From: CAYNYF01 sp964401385 | Lineage (GTDB): Bacteria; Planctomycetota; Phycisphaerae; SM23-33 | Length of the DNA stretch: 48,952 nucleotides | Reading direction: 5' to 3' | Assembly: GCA_964401385.1 (NCBI GenBank) | Contig: CAYNYF010000029.1 | Span: forward strand, 1-48,952 | Part shown: in pieces, positions 7,152 to 15,245 of the stretch | Layout of the letters: the number at the start of each line of letters is the position of its first letter | Position numbering within the stretch: the stretch's first letter is position 1 | The notes under the pieces: model-generated | The model's database searches: none | What the model was told of the DNA's origin: nothing | The model's input: the letters and a program-made list of their open reading frames with translations, nothing else | Made by a program: the position numbers and the translations under genes

Positions 7152-8261
7152 GTGACGGACGCATGCGAGATCGGCTGCGCGCTATGCAGGATGCTGTCCT
7201 TGACGAGGGCGGGCTTTGTTGTCCTGGACGGTCGGCAGCAGTGCAGCTTCATCAATCCGGCCGGCGAGCGGCTGTTGGGGACGGCGGCGGCGGTGGTGGG
7301 CCGGCCGGGGGCCGAGCTGAGCGGGCCGTTCGGCGAGGCGATCCGGGCGGGGCTGTCGGCGATGTCCCAGACCGACCAGGCCTGGTGGGAGCAGTTGGTG
7401 CGCCGCGATGGACAGCCGGTGGTGGTTCACTTGACGCGGGTCGAGCCCGGCCCGGCCGGCGGCGACGCCGGCACCATCGTCTGGATCCAGCCCCAGAGCG
7501 AGCAGCAGCAGTTTCTACGGCACGCCCGTCAGGCGGAAAAAATGGTCGCCCTCGGCGAGCTGGCGGCGGCCGTGGCCCACGAAATCAACTCCCCTCTTTC
7601 CGGCATCCTCGAGTGCATGCGCATCGTGGAGGGCAGCGAGGATCGTGCCTCGACCTTTGCCCAGTTCGGCGGGCTGATGCAGCGCGGGCTGGAGCAGATT
7701 CACCGCACGGTGGAGCGGATTTTGAGCTTCTCGGCCACGCCGGCGGTCGGGCGCAAGCGCGTGGCCCTGGAGGAGGTTGTCTCCAACGTGGCCGAGCTGA
7801 TGCAGCTTCGGGCCCGGGCCGAGGGGGTGGACTTGCGGATCGGCGGGCTGAGGCGATGCGAGCTTGTCCTGGACGCCGACGGCATCGGCCAGGTGCTGAT
7901 GAACCTGATCAACAACGCGATCGACGCGGTGCAGAATCAGCCGACCCGGCAGGTGACGGTGGGCATGTCCGAGGGGACGGACGAGGAGGTGGGCGTGTAC
8001 GTGGAAGACTCCGGCCCGGGGATCGAGCCGCACTTGATCGAGCGCATCTTCGATCCGTTCTTCACGTCCAAGCCGACCGGCCAGGGAACGGGCCTGGGCC
8101 TGTCCGTCAGCGCCAACATCGTCCACGCTCACGGCGGTCGGATCGTGGTTTCGGATCGCCCCGGCGGCGGCGCGATCTTCGAGGTCAAGCTGCCGCGCCG
8201 CCTCGCCGCCGGCAAGAAACCGGGATCGCCGCGGCGTCAGCCGCCGCAGGCCGGCCCATAA
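7152..8261 (+). CDS. Soluble PAS-domain sensor histidine kinase (HoxJ/NtrB-like)
   Basis: A 369-residue sensor kinase starting at GTG 7152 behind AAGGAG. Residues about 10-125 look like a PAS fold. The phosphoacceptor is His143 in AVAHEINSPLSGI. The ATPase part shows the N box (NLINNAID, near 251), DSGPGI (near 287) and GTGLGLS (near 314). No membrane segment is present, so it senses something in the cytoplasm. The extreme N-terminus has Cys5, Cys9 and Cys12 (CX3CX2C), which could bind a metal cluster or form a redox switch. It is followed 18 bases later by its likely partner regulator and lies divergent to a hydrogenase operon, as HoxJ/HoxA and HupT/HupR pairs do near hydrogenase genes. The signal (H2, CO, redox or folate state) is unknown. 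Confidence 0.9.
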   Translation: MTDACEIGCALCRMLSLTRAGFVVLDGRQQCSFINPAGERLLGTAAAVVGRPGAELSGPFGEAIRAGLSAMSQTDQAWWEQLVRRDGQPVVVHLTRVEPGPAGGDAGTIVWIQPQSEQQQFLRHARQAEKMVALGELAAAVAHEINSPLSGILECMRIVEGSEDRASTFAQFGGLMQRGLEQIHRTVERILSFSATPAVGRKRVALEEVVSNVAELMQLRARAEGVDLRIGGLRRCELVLDADGIGQVLMNLINNAIDAVQNQPTRQVTVGMSEGTDEEVGVYVEDSGPGIEPHLIERIFDPFFTSKPTGQGTGLGLSVSANIVHAHGGRIVVSDRPGGGAIFEVKLPRRLAAGKKPGSPRRQPPQAGP

Positions 8262-8279
8262 CGGAGGCATTGCTTCGGC

Positions 8280-9674
8280 ATGCGCATTCTGATCGTGGAA
8301 GACGACGAGGTTTGCAGGCTGCCCATGGAAGTGCAGTTAACCCGCGCCGGTCACGAGGTCGTCGGCGTCGACCGCGTGGGGAAGGCCCTGGATTGTCTGG
8401 AGGCCGGGGACGTCGACGTCGTCCTTACCGACGTGCGGCTGCCGGGCAAGAGCGGCCTGGAGCTGATCCGGGAGCTTCAGGGCCGCGACGCCTCGCCCCA
8501 CGTCATCGTCATCACCGGCTACGGGACCATCGCCCAGGCCGTCGAGGCCATGAAGCTGGGGGCGCACGACTACCTGACCAAGCCCGTCTCGGCCGAGGAG
8601 GTCCTGCTCAAGCTTGAGCGGCTGGCCGAATTCCACCAGATGCGCCGGGACCGCCAGCGGCTTCAGCAGGAGCTGGAGCGGCGGTTCTCCGTGGGCGGGA
8701 TAGTCGGCGTCAGCGCGTCCATGCGGCGCGTGCTGGGCATGGCCGAGGTGGCCAAGGATATCGACACCACGGTGCTGATCGTCGGCGAAACGGGAACCGG
8801 AAAGGAGGCCCTGGCCCGGACGATTCACTACACCGGCAGCCGCAAGAATCACCCCTTCGTGGCCGTAAGCTGCCAGGCTCTCAGCCGGGACATCCTGGAA
8901 AGCGAGCTGTTCGGGCACGAGCAGGGGGCCTTCACCGGCGCCGTTCGGCGGAAGCGCGGCCGGTTCGAGCTGGTCGGCGCGGGCACGCTGCTGCTGGACG
9001 ACGTCGACGACATCCCCCTGGGTTTGCAGGTCAAGCTGCTGCGCGTTCTGGACGAGCGGAAATTCGAGCGCGTCGGCGGCGAGGACCGCCTGGAGCTCAA
9101 GTGCCGCATCCTCTGCGCCACCAAGCGCGATCTGGTGGAGATGGTGGAGGCGGGCGGTTTTCGCAAGGACCTGTACTACCGCATCAAGGTCATCGAGATT
9201 GACATCCCTCCGCTGCGCCAGCGCCGGGAGGACGTGCCCGTCCTGGCCGAGCATTTCCTTATCGAGTACGCCGGGAGGATCGGGCGCGACATCACCGGCA
9301 TCGAGCCGGCGGCGATGAAGCTGCTGCTGAGCCACAACTGGCCCGGCAACGTCCGCGAGGTGGAGCACGTCATCGAACGGGCGGTCGCCTTCGCCGAGAC
9401 GGATCGTCTCCGGGCGGGCGACCTGGCCGACCTGGGCGGCGGGCCGGCCGGGCCCGACAGAACCTATACCCTCAACCTGCCGGCCACCGGCGGACTGGAC
9501 TTCAACCGGATGCTCAGGCAGATCGAGCGCGACGCGCTGGATTGGGCGATGTTCGTCTGCGACAACAACCAGGCCCGAGCGGCCAAGTTCCTTGGCATAC
9601 CGCGGACGACGCTCCAGCACCACCTGGCCAAGCACGCCCACGGCCGGCGGCGCAAGCCCTCGCCGAGCCGTTGA
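8280..9674 (+). CDS. NtrC-family sigma54-dependent response regulator
   Basis: A 464-residue activator with three domains. The receiver (1-118) has the acidic pair Asp8/Asp9 and phospho-acceptor Asp51 in LTDVRLPG. The AAA+ domain (about 140-370) has Walker A GETGTGKE (169-176) and the sigma54-contact loop GAFTGA (216-221). The C-terminal Fis-type helix-turn-helix is around 430-452 (NNQARAAKFLGIPRTTLQHH). The Walker B region reads TLLLDDVDDIP, with Asp where most family members have Glu, which might slow ATP hydrolysis. It should activate promoters with -24/-12 elements once modified by the kinase encoded immediately upstream. Three such promoters precede the Wood-Ljungdahl units on either side. 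Regulation of those units is inferred from position and promoter type. Confidence 0.93.
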   Translation: MRILIVEDDEVCRLPMEVQLTRAGHEVVGVDRVGKALDCLEAGDVDVVLTDVRLPGKSGLELIRELQGRDASPHVIVITGYGTIAQAVEAMKLGAHDYLTKPVSAEEVLLKLERLAEFHQMRRDRQRLQQELERRFSVGGIVGVSASMRRVLGMAEVAKDIDTTVLIVGETGTGKEALARTIHYTGSRKNHPFVAVSCQALSRDILESELFGHEQGAFTGAVRRKRGRFELVGAGTLLLDDVDDIPLGLQVKLLRVLDERKFERVGGEDRLELKCRILCATKRDLVEMVEAGGFRKDLYYRIKVIEIDIPPLRQRREDVPVLAEHFLIEYAGRIGRDITGIEPAAMKLLLSHNWPGNVREVEHVIERAVAFAETDRLRAGDLADLGGGPAGPDRTYTLNLPATGGLDFNRMLRQIERDALDWAMFVCDNNQARAAKFLGIPRTTLQHHLAKHAHGRRRKPSPSR

Positions 9675-9731
9675 CTCACCGCCCGCCCGGCCATCTCCAG
9701 CAAGCCGAGCCGGTTGCGGGTCTTGCGGGGG

Positions 9732-11480
9732 TCAGAACATCCCCACCACCTCACCGCTTTCGTCCAGGTCGACCTTCATAAATGCCGGCACGCTCGGCAG
9801 GCCGGGCATGGTCCGCATCTTGCCCAGCAGCGGGTACAGGAAGCCCGCCCCGGCCGATGCCCGCACCTCGACGATCGGCACGGTAAAGCCCTTCGGCACG
9901 CCCTTCAGCGTCGGGTCGTGGGTGAGCGACAGGTGCGTCTTGGCCATGCAGATCGGCAGGTGCGACAGGCCCGCCTTCTCGTATGAGGCGATCTGCTTCT
10001 GGGCCAGCGGCTCGTAGGAAACGCCATCGGCCAGGTAGACCTTCTTGGCAATGAGTTCGATCTTCTGCTTGATGGGCATGTCGTCGCCGTAGAGAAGCTT
10101 GAAATCGGAGGGTTTCTCGCAGGCGGCGACGACCGCCTCGGCCAGGGCCACGGCGCCTTTGCCGCCTTCGGCCCAGTGGTTGGCCATGACGGCCGCGGCG
10201 GCCCCGGCCTGCTCGGCGGCCTTGCGGGCCAGCTCCACCTCGGCCGGCGTGTCGTCCGGGAACTGGTTAATCGCCACCACCACCGGTACGCCGAACATCC
10301 GGGCGATCTCGATGTTCCGCTGGAGGTTGCAGACGCCCTTTTCCAGCAGTTGGAGGTTCTCCCGGGTGTACTCCTCGGCCAGCGGCTTTCCCGGCACGAC
10401 CTTGGGCCCGCCGCCGTGCATCTTCAACGCCCGGATGGTCCCCACCAGCACCACGCAGTTGGGCACCAGCCCGCTGGTGCGGCACTTGACGTCGAAGAAC
10501 TTCTCCATGCCGATGTCGGCCCCGAAGCCGGATTCGGTGACCACGTAGTCGGCCAGCTTCAGCGCGATCTTGTCGGCGAGGATGGAGCTGTTGCCGTGGG
10601 CGATGTTGGCGAACGGCCCGGCGTGGACGAAGGCGGGCTGGCCTTCCAGGGTCTGCATGAGGTTGGGCTTGATGGCGTCCTTCATCAGCACCATCATCGC
10701 CCCGGCCACGCCCAGGTCCTCGGCCGTGACGGGGTCGCCGGCTTTGTTCATGCCGATGATCACCCGCCCCAGGCGCTGGCGCATGTCCTTCATGCCGTCG
10801 GCCAGGGCCAGGATGGCCATGATCTCGCTGGAGACGGAGATGTCGAAGCCGGTCTTCCGCCGCGGCCCGTCCAGCCAGCTCTCGCTCAGCCCGGTCTCGA
10901 TGAACCGCAGGGCGGCGTCGTTGACGTCCACGACGCGGCGCCAGGTGATCGTCTCGGGGTCGATGTCCAGCCGCGGCAGCCCGGTCTTGGCCCAGCGGTC
11001 GTTGCCGGCGTGCTGCTCGTGCTTGATGCGGGCGTCGACGGCCGCCGCCAACAGGTTGTGGGCGATGCTGACGGCGTGGATGTCGCCGGTCAGGTGCAGG
11101 TTGAACTCCTCCATGGGAATCACTTGGCTGTAGCCGCCGCCGGCCGCCCCGCCCTTGATGCCGAAGGTCGGGCCCATCGACGGCTGGCGGATGCACAGAA
11201 AGACGTTCTTGCCGATCACGCCCAGCGCCTGGGTCAGCCCGACGGCGGTGGTGGTCTTGCCCTCGCCCAGCGGGGTGGGCGTAATGGCGGTCACGTCGAT
11301 GTACTTGCCGTTGGGATTCTCGGCCAGCCGGTCCAGAATGCTCAGGCGGACCTTGGCCTTGACGTCGCCGTAGGGCTCCAGCTCCTTCGGGGAGATGCCG
11401 GCCTCTTTGGCGACCTGGGTGATGGGCTTGGGCTTGGCCGCGCGCGAAATCTCGATGTCCGACGGTACTGACTTTGCCAT
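9732..11480 (-). CDS. fhs: Formate-tetrahydrofolate ligase
   Basis: A 582-residue Fhs (10-formyl-THF synthetase), slightly longer than the usual 555-560. It joins formate to THF with ATP, the entry to the methyl branch. The ATP-binding loop is TPTPLGEGKTTT; RQPSMGPTFGIKGGAAGGGY and the C-terminal GFLYPLLGKMRTMPGLP are conserved family sequences. The start is ATG at 11480 with GGAGAG upstream. It lies 44 bases downstream of cooC, so the two probably share the sigma54 promoter at 12411-12426. It converges with the response regulator gene, 57 bases apart. No formate dehydrogenase is encoded in the window, so formate must come from elsewhere. Confidence 0.97.
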   Translation of the reverse strand: MAKSVPSDIEISRAAKPKPITQVAKEAGISPKELEPYGDVKAKVRLSILDRLAENPNGKYIDVTAITPTPLGEGKTTTAVGLTQALGVIGKNVFLCIRQPSMGPTFGIKGGAAGGGYSQVIPMEEFNLHLTGDIHAVSIAHNLLAAAVDARIKHEQHAGNDRWAKTGLPRLDIDPETITWRRVVDVNDAALRFIETGLSESWLDGPRRKTGFDISVSSEIMAILALADGMKDMRQRLGRVIIGMNKAGDPVTAEDLGVAGAMMVLMKDAIKPNLMQTLEGQPAFVHAGPFANIAHGNSSILADKIALKLADYVVTESGFGADIGMEKFFDVKCRTSGLVPNCVVLVGTIRALKMHGGGPKVVPGKPLAEEYTRENLQLLEKGVCNLQRNIEIARMFGVPVVVAINQFPDDTPAEVELARKAAEQAGAAAAVMANHWAEGGKGAVALAEAVVAACEKPSDFKLLYGDDMPIKQKIELIAKKVYLADGVSYEPLAQKQIASYEKAGLSHLPICMAKTHLSLTHDPTLKGVPKGFTVPIVEVRASAGAGFLYPLLGKMRTMPGLPSVPAFMKVDLDESGEVVGMF

Positions 11481-11524
11481 AGTCGTTCTCTCCAGCTCCA
11501 GTCTTGGGTTTCGATTGGCGAGGC

Positions 11525-12373
11525 TTATGTCGTATCGTCCTTTTCCGCCGGGCGGTGGTGACGGCCCGGCTGCGCCGGCCCTGCACGACCGCCGGCGACG
11601 GCGGAAACGATCTTCTCCAACATCGGCAGGTGGCGGCGGAGCACGTCCGTGCCTTCGATCTGGCCGGTGCCGACCGGGCGAACGAACTGACCGGAGGCGA
11701 TGCCCTCGTCACCGGGCAGGCACCCGATCAAGGGAATATCGCCGAGCCGCCGGCCGATCGCCTCGACGTCCGCCGACGGGGCCACCCGGTTGGCGACCGC
11801 GGCGACGCTGCCCAGGCCGATGTCGCGGGCCAGGGCGCCGATCCGACAGGCCGTCTGGACGCTCCAGTCCGTTCCGTCCACCACCACCAACAGGGCATCC
11901 ACCCCCTGGGCCGTCGCCCGTCCCAGGTGCTCGATGCCCGCCTCCATGTCCAGGATGACCACGTCCCCGCCCCGGAGGAGCAGATGGGCCAGCAACGCCT
12001 TCAGCAGCGCCGCGGCCGGGCAGATGCACCCCGCTCCGCCCTTGGCGACCCCGCCCAACGCCAGCAGGCGTATGGGCCCGATGTGTGAGGAATACTTCTC
12101 GGGGATGTCGCTCACCTCCGGATTGAGCTTGAAATACCCTCCGTAGCCCCCCTCGGCGCCGGTCCTCTCCGCGACGAGTTCGCGCATCTCGCTCAGGGGG
12201 CGGGGCTGGCTGTCGGGAGGAGTCGAAAGTGCCGCCGCCAAGTTGCTGTCGGGATCGGCGTCGATGGCGATGACCCGCCGGCCGGTCAGGGCCAGGTAGC
12301 CGGCCAGCATGGCCGACAGGGTCGTCTTGCCGACCCCGCCCTTACCCGAAACCGCTATCTTCAGGCTCTTCAC
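11525..12373 (-). CDS. cooC: CooC-type nickel-insertion ATPase (copy 1)
   Basis: A 282-residue P-loop ATPase of the CooC/MinD group, which helps insert nickel into carbon monoxide dehydrogenase or acetyl-CoA synthase. It has a deviant Walker A SGKGGVGKTT (residues 9-18), the DADPDSNLA switch, and a CXC metal motif GGAGCICP (Cys116, Cys118). The start is read as GTG at 12373 with GGAG upstream; the open frame extends to 12703 but that part overlaps the promoter region and is rich in Arg and Pro. It is the first gene of the cooC-fhs unit and is transcribed away from cooS. The second copy, at 22189, lies in the acs operon, so the two may serve CODH and ACS separately. Confidence 0.9.
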   Translation of the reverse strand: MKSLKIAVSGKGGVGKTTLSAMLAGYLALTGRRVIAIDADPDSNLAAALSTPPDSQPRPLSEMRELVAERTGAEGGYGGYFKLNPEVSDIPEKYSSHIGPIRLLALGGVAKGGAGCICPAAALLKALLAHLLLRGGDVVILDMEAGIEHLGRATAQGVDALLVVVDGTDWSVQTACRIGALARDIGLGSVAAVANRVAPSADVEAIGRRLGDIPLIGCLPGDEGIASGQFVRPVGTGQIEGTDVLRRHLPMLEKIVSAVAGGRAGPAQPGRHHRPAEKDDTT

Positions 12374-12410
12374 GCCGCTTCTCCGGAAAGTTCTTCGGTC
12401 GGTGGAGTTT

Positions 12411-12426
12411 TGCAAATGCCTTGCCA
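12411..12426 (-). promoter_or_regulatory. Sigma54 (-24/-12) promoter of cooC-fhs
   Basis: The minus strand reads TGGCAAGGCATTTGCA, differing from TGGCACGNNNNTTGCW at one position. Predicted start of transcription is near 12400, about 27 bases before the cooC GTG. Confidence 0.78.
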
Positions 12427-12517
12427 CGGTTTGGGTGGCCGTCAGACCGCTTCCGCCGCCCGGAATCGCCCCCCTCGCGGGACAAGGGCCTGATTCGGGT
12501 CGGTCCGCCGGTAGCGG

Positions 12518-12535
12518 CTGCCCGGATTTCGGCAG
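12518..12535. promoter_or_regulatory. Candidate activator-binding dyad (CTGCC-N8-GGCAG)
   Basis: A perfect dyad with seven-base arms, GGCTGCC (12516-12522) and GGCAGCC (12531-12537). It lies about 125 bases upstream of the cooC start point and about 160 upstream of the cooS start point, so one site could serve both divergent sigma54 promoters. Confidence 0.45.
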
Positions 12536-12658
12536 CCCGGAGGCCCTCAGGGCCCCCTGGCCGCCTTTTCTGCCCGGAAATGCTCCGTGGGCGCCGATCC
12601 GGCCGCGGAAAACGACCCCGGATAGGCGCCGGGTCGAGTGGAGGGGGCTTTGAAGAAC

Positions 12659-12674
12659 AGGCACGGATGTTGCA
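12659..12674 (+). promoter_or_regulatory. Sigma54 (-24/-12) promoter of the cooS-acs operon
   Basis: AGGCACGGATGTTGCA differs from TGGCACGNNNNTTGCW only at the first base; GG and GC spacing is exact. Transcription would start near 12685, about 85 bases before cooS. Confidence 0.78.
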
Positions 12675-12768
12675 ACGGCTTTGGCCGCGTCTGAACGACG
12701 CATGAGGGTAGTACGCGCGAGTTCGTTCGCACAGCCAGTTCCGGCTACTGATGAGGAAAGGCGCAGCC

Positions 12769-14718
12769 GTGAAATCGCCAGAACAGCGAAGCGTAGACCC
12801 GGCCTCCCAGGAGATGCTGGCGCGCGTCAGCCAGCAGAACCTGGAGGTCGCTTGGGACCGTCAGGAGTTGATGGAGCCGCAATGTGGCTTCGGCCAGCTC
12901 GGGATCTGCTGCCGCAACTGCACCATGGGGCCTTGCCGGATCGACCCGTTTGGGGAGGGTCCCCAAGCCGGTGTCTGTGGCGCGACGGCCGATATCATAG
13001 CGGCGCGGAACCTGATCAGGATGATCGCCGGCGGCGCCGCCGCTCACTCCGACCACGGGCGGGACATCGCCCACACGCTGCTGATGGCGGCCGAGAACGC
13101 GGGCGGCGACTACGAGCCGAAGGACGAAACCAAGCTCCGCGCCTTGGCCGAGGAACTTGGTGTGGCAACCGAAGGGAAGGGGCTCCACGAAATCGCCAAG
13201 AGCGTGGCAGAAATCTGCTTCGCCCAGTTCGGCCAACAGCACGGGGAGGTGGTCTTCGCGGCCCGCGCGCCGGCCGACCAGCAGGACCGATGGCGAAGAG
13301 CCGGCGTGATGCCGCGCGGCGTGGCCCGCGAAATCGTCGAGATCATGCCCCGCTCCCACATCGGCGCGGACTCCGACCCGGTGAACCTCCACCTCCCGGG
13401 GGTCCGCGCCTGCCTGGCCGACGGCTGGGGCGGGTCCATGATCGCCACCGACCTTTCCGACGTGTTGTTCCACACGCCCACGTGGGTCCGCGGCCGGGCC
13501 AACCTGGGTGTCCTCGAGGCCGACGCCGTCAACATCATCGTCCACGGGCACGAGCCCACCCTTTCGGAGATGATCGTCGCCGCCACCCAGGACCCGGAGA
13601 TGGTGGAGCTGGCCAAGAGCAAGGGCGCCAGCGGCATCAACCTGGGCGGCATCTGCTGCACCGCCAACGAGATCCTCATGCGCCACGGCATCCCGCTGGC
13701 GGGCAACTTCCTTCAGCAGGAGCTGGCCATCGCCACCGGCGTGGTGGAGGCGATGATCGTGGACGTGCAGTGCATCATGCCCTCCCTGGGAGGGCTGGCC
13801 AAGAACTATCACACCAAACTGATCTCGACGAGCTCGAAGGCCAAGTTCCCCTTCGCCGAGCACATTGAGTTCGAGGAGTCCAAGGCGCTTCAAATCGCCA
13901 AGCGGATCGTGCGCGCGGCCATTGAGAACTTCCCCAACCGCAAGGCCGACCCGTGCATCCCGGAGCAGGCCAGTCCGCTGGTGGCGGGCTTTACCGCCGA
14001 GAACGTTTTCACCATGCTGGGCGGGCGCTATCGTCCCAGCTACCGCCCGCTGAACGACGGGATCATGGCCGGGCGGATCCGCGGCGTGGCGGGCGTGGTC
14101 GGCTGCAACAACCCCAAGATTCGTCACGACTTCGGCCATACGGAAATGACCAAGGAGCTGATCCGCAACGACGTGCTGGTGGCGGTCACCGGGTGCACGG
14201 CCGTCGCCGACGCCAAGGCCGGGCTGCTGCGCCCGGAGGCGGCGATGGAGTATGCCGGCAAGGGGCTCCAGGAGATCTGCCGGGCCGTCGGCATCCCCCC
14301 GGTGCTGCACGTGGGAAGCTGCGTGGACAACAGCCGCATCCTCGTCGTGCTGGCGAACATGGTCAAGGAGGGCGGGCTGGGCGAGAGCATCGCCGACCTG
14401 CCCGCCGCCGGGGCGGCGCCGGAATGGATGAGCGAAAAGGCCGTTTCCATCGGCTTCTACGTGGTCGCCTCGGGCGTGTACACCGTGCTGGGCGAGGCGC
14501 TCCCGGTCCAGGGCGCCCCGCTCGTGACGAAATTCGTCACCGAGGGAATCGAGGAATACTTCGGCGGGAAGTTCGCCTTCGAGGCCGACCCCATCAAGGC
14601 GGCGCGGATGATGATCGACCACATCGACGCCAAGCGCGCCGCCCTGCAGCTGCCCGGACCCATGTACGAGGTGCCGTATGCCCCGAAGACCGGCGCAGAG
14701 GTAACGGCGGCCGTCTGA
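12769..14718 (+). CDS. cooS: Ni-Fe carbon monoxide dehydrogenase catalytic subunit
   Basis: A 649-residue anaerobic CODH (CooS/AcsA). It interconverts CO2 and CO, and supplies CO to acetyl-CoA synthase. The N-terminal cysteines for the D and B clusters are at 39, 47, 48, 51, 56 and 70 (CGFGQLGICCRNCTMGPCRI). C-cluster ligands appear in order: HGHEP, GGICCTANE, DVQCIMP, VGCNNPK, TGCTAVA and GSCVDNSR. I chose GTG 12769 because GAGGAAAGG precedes it; ATG 12751 is an alternative that lacks such a site. It is the first gene of a 14-kb operon and is followed by a ferredoxin and an FAD oxidoreductase. With AcsB it should form the CODH/ACS complex. Confidence 0.96.
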   Translation: MKSPEQRSVDPASQEMLARVSQQNLEVAWDRQELMEPQCGFGQLGICCRNCTMGPCRIDPFGEGPQAGVCGATADIIAARNLIRMIAGGAAAHSDHGRDIAHTLLMAAENAGGDYEPKDETKLRALAEELGVATEGKGLHEIAKSVAEICFAQFGQQHGEVVFAARAPADQQDRWRRAGVMPRGVAREIVEIMPRSHIGADSDPVNLHLPGVRACLADGWGGSMIATDLSDVLFHTPTWVRGRANLGVLEADAVNIIVHGHEPTLSEMIVAATQDPEMVELAKSKGASGINLGGICCTANEILMRHGIPLAGNFLQQELAIATGVVEAMIVDVQCIMPSLGGLAKNYHTKLISTSSKAKFPFAEHIEFEESKALQIAKRIVRAAIENFPNRKADPCIPEQASPLVAGFTAENVFTMLGGRYRPSYRPLNDGIMAGRIRGVAGVVGCNNPKIRHDFGHTEMTKELIRNDVLVAVTGCTAVADAKAGLLRPEAAMEYAGKGLQEICRAVGIPPVLHVGSCVDNSRILVVLANMVKEGGLGESIADLPAAGAAPEWMSEKAVSIGFYVVASGVYTVLGEALPVQGAPLVTKFVTEGIEEYFGGKFAFEADPIKAARMMIDHIDAKRAALQLPGPMYEVPYAPKTGAEVTAAV

Positions 14719-14756
14719 CGGCACGGCGCAGAGGATCATGTTGGGACGCGATTCCA

Positions 14757-15245
14757 ATGAAAAAGGTGTACTTTGACAGCCGGAAGTGTCTGGGGTGCCA
14801 CTCTTGCGAGTTCGTCTGCGCGGTGGAGCACTCCGTCAGCAAGTCCCCCGCCGAGGCCATCCTCGAAGAGAAGAGGCCGGTCCCGCGCAGGCGCGTGAGC
14901 CTGGCGGAGGGGATGTGCCTGACCCTGGCCTGCCGGCACTGCACTCCGGCGGCCTGCGTGGAGGCCTGTATCGCCGGCGCCATGACCAAGGACCTCGAAA
15001 CCGGCGAGGTGACCTGCAATACCGACAAGTGCGTGGGCTGCTGGATGTGCGTGATGGTCTGCCGGTTCGGGGCCGTAAAGCCCGGTCAGATCTACGCCAT
15101 CAAGTGCGACATGTGCCCGGACAGGGAAGACTCCTACGCCTGCGTTGAAGCGTGCCCGACCGGGGCCCTGTTCGTGGCGACGCCGGAAGAATTCGAGGAA
15201 ATCCGCAAACACAGGAGCCGGACGGAGCAGGCGGTGACGAAATGA
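14757..15245 (+). CDS. cooF: CooF-like polyferredoxin
   Basis: A 162-residue iron-sulfur protein with four clustered Cys groups: CLGCHSCEFVC, CRHCTPAACVEAC, CVGCWMCVMVC and CDMC...CVEACPTG. That is enough for about four [4Fe-4S] clusters, as in CooF/HycB-type electron carriers. It probably takes electrons to or from CooS. The start is ATG 14757; the ribosome site is weak (GGGA 12 bases upstream). The stop overlaps the next start (ATGA), so it is coupled to the FAD oxidoreductase. Gene triads of CODH, ferredoxin and FAD oxidoreductase are known in other anaerobes. The CooF name is by motif and position only. Confidence 0.85.
   Translation: MKKVYFDSRKCLGCHSCEFVCAVEHSVSKSPAEAILEEKRPVPRRRVSLAEGMCLTLACRHCTPAACVEACIAGAMTKDLETGEVTCNTDKCVGCWMCVMVCRFGAVKPGQIYAIKCDMCPDREDSYACVEACPTGALFVATPEEFEEIRKHRSRTEQAVTK

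Larger units (their letters stand above)
12374..12768. other. Divergent regulatory intergenic region (cooC-fhs / cooS operon)
   Basis: This 395-base region has no supported gene. It carries two sigma54 promoters facing outward, at 12411-12426 (minus) and 12659-12674 (plus). A CTGCC-N8-GGCAG dyad lies between them at 12518-12535, and a lone half-site CTGCCC at 12570. Confidence 0.75.

Noticed and set aside
11525..12703. Longer form of CooC copy 1 starting at 12703
   Set aside because: The extra 110 codons overlap the sigma54 promoters and are low-complexity; the GTG at 12373 has a ribosome site directly before the P-loop start.
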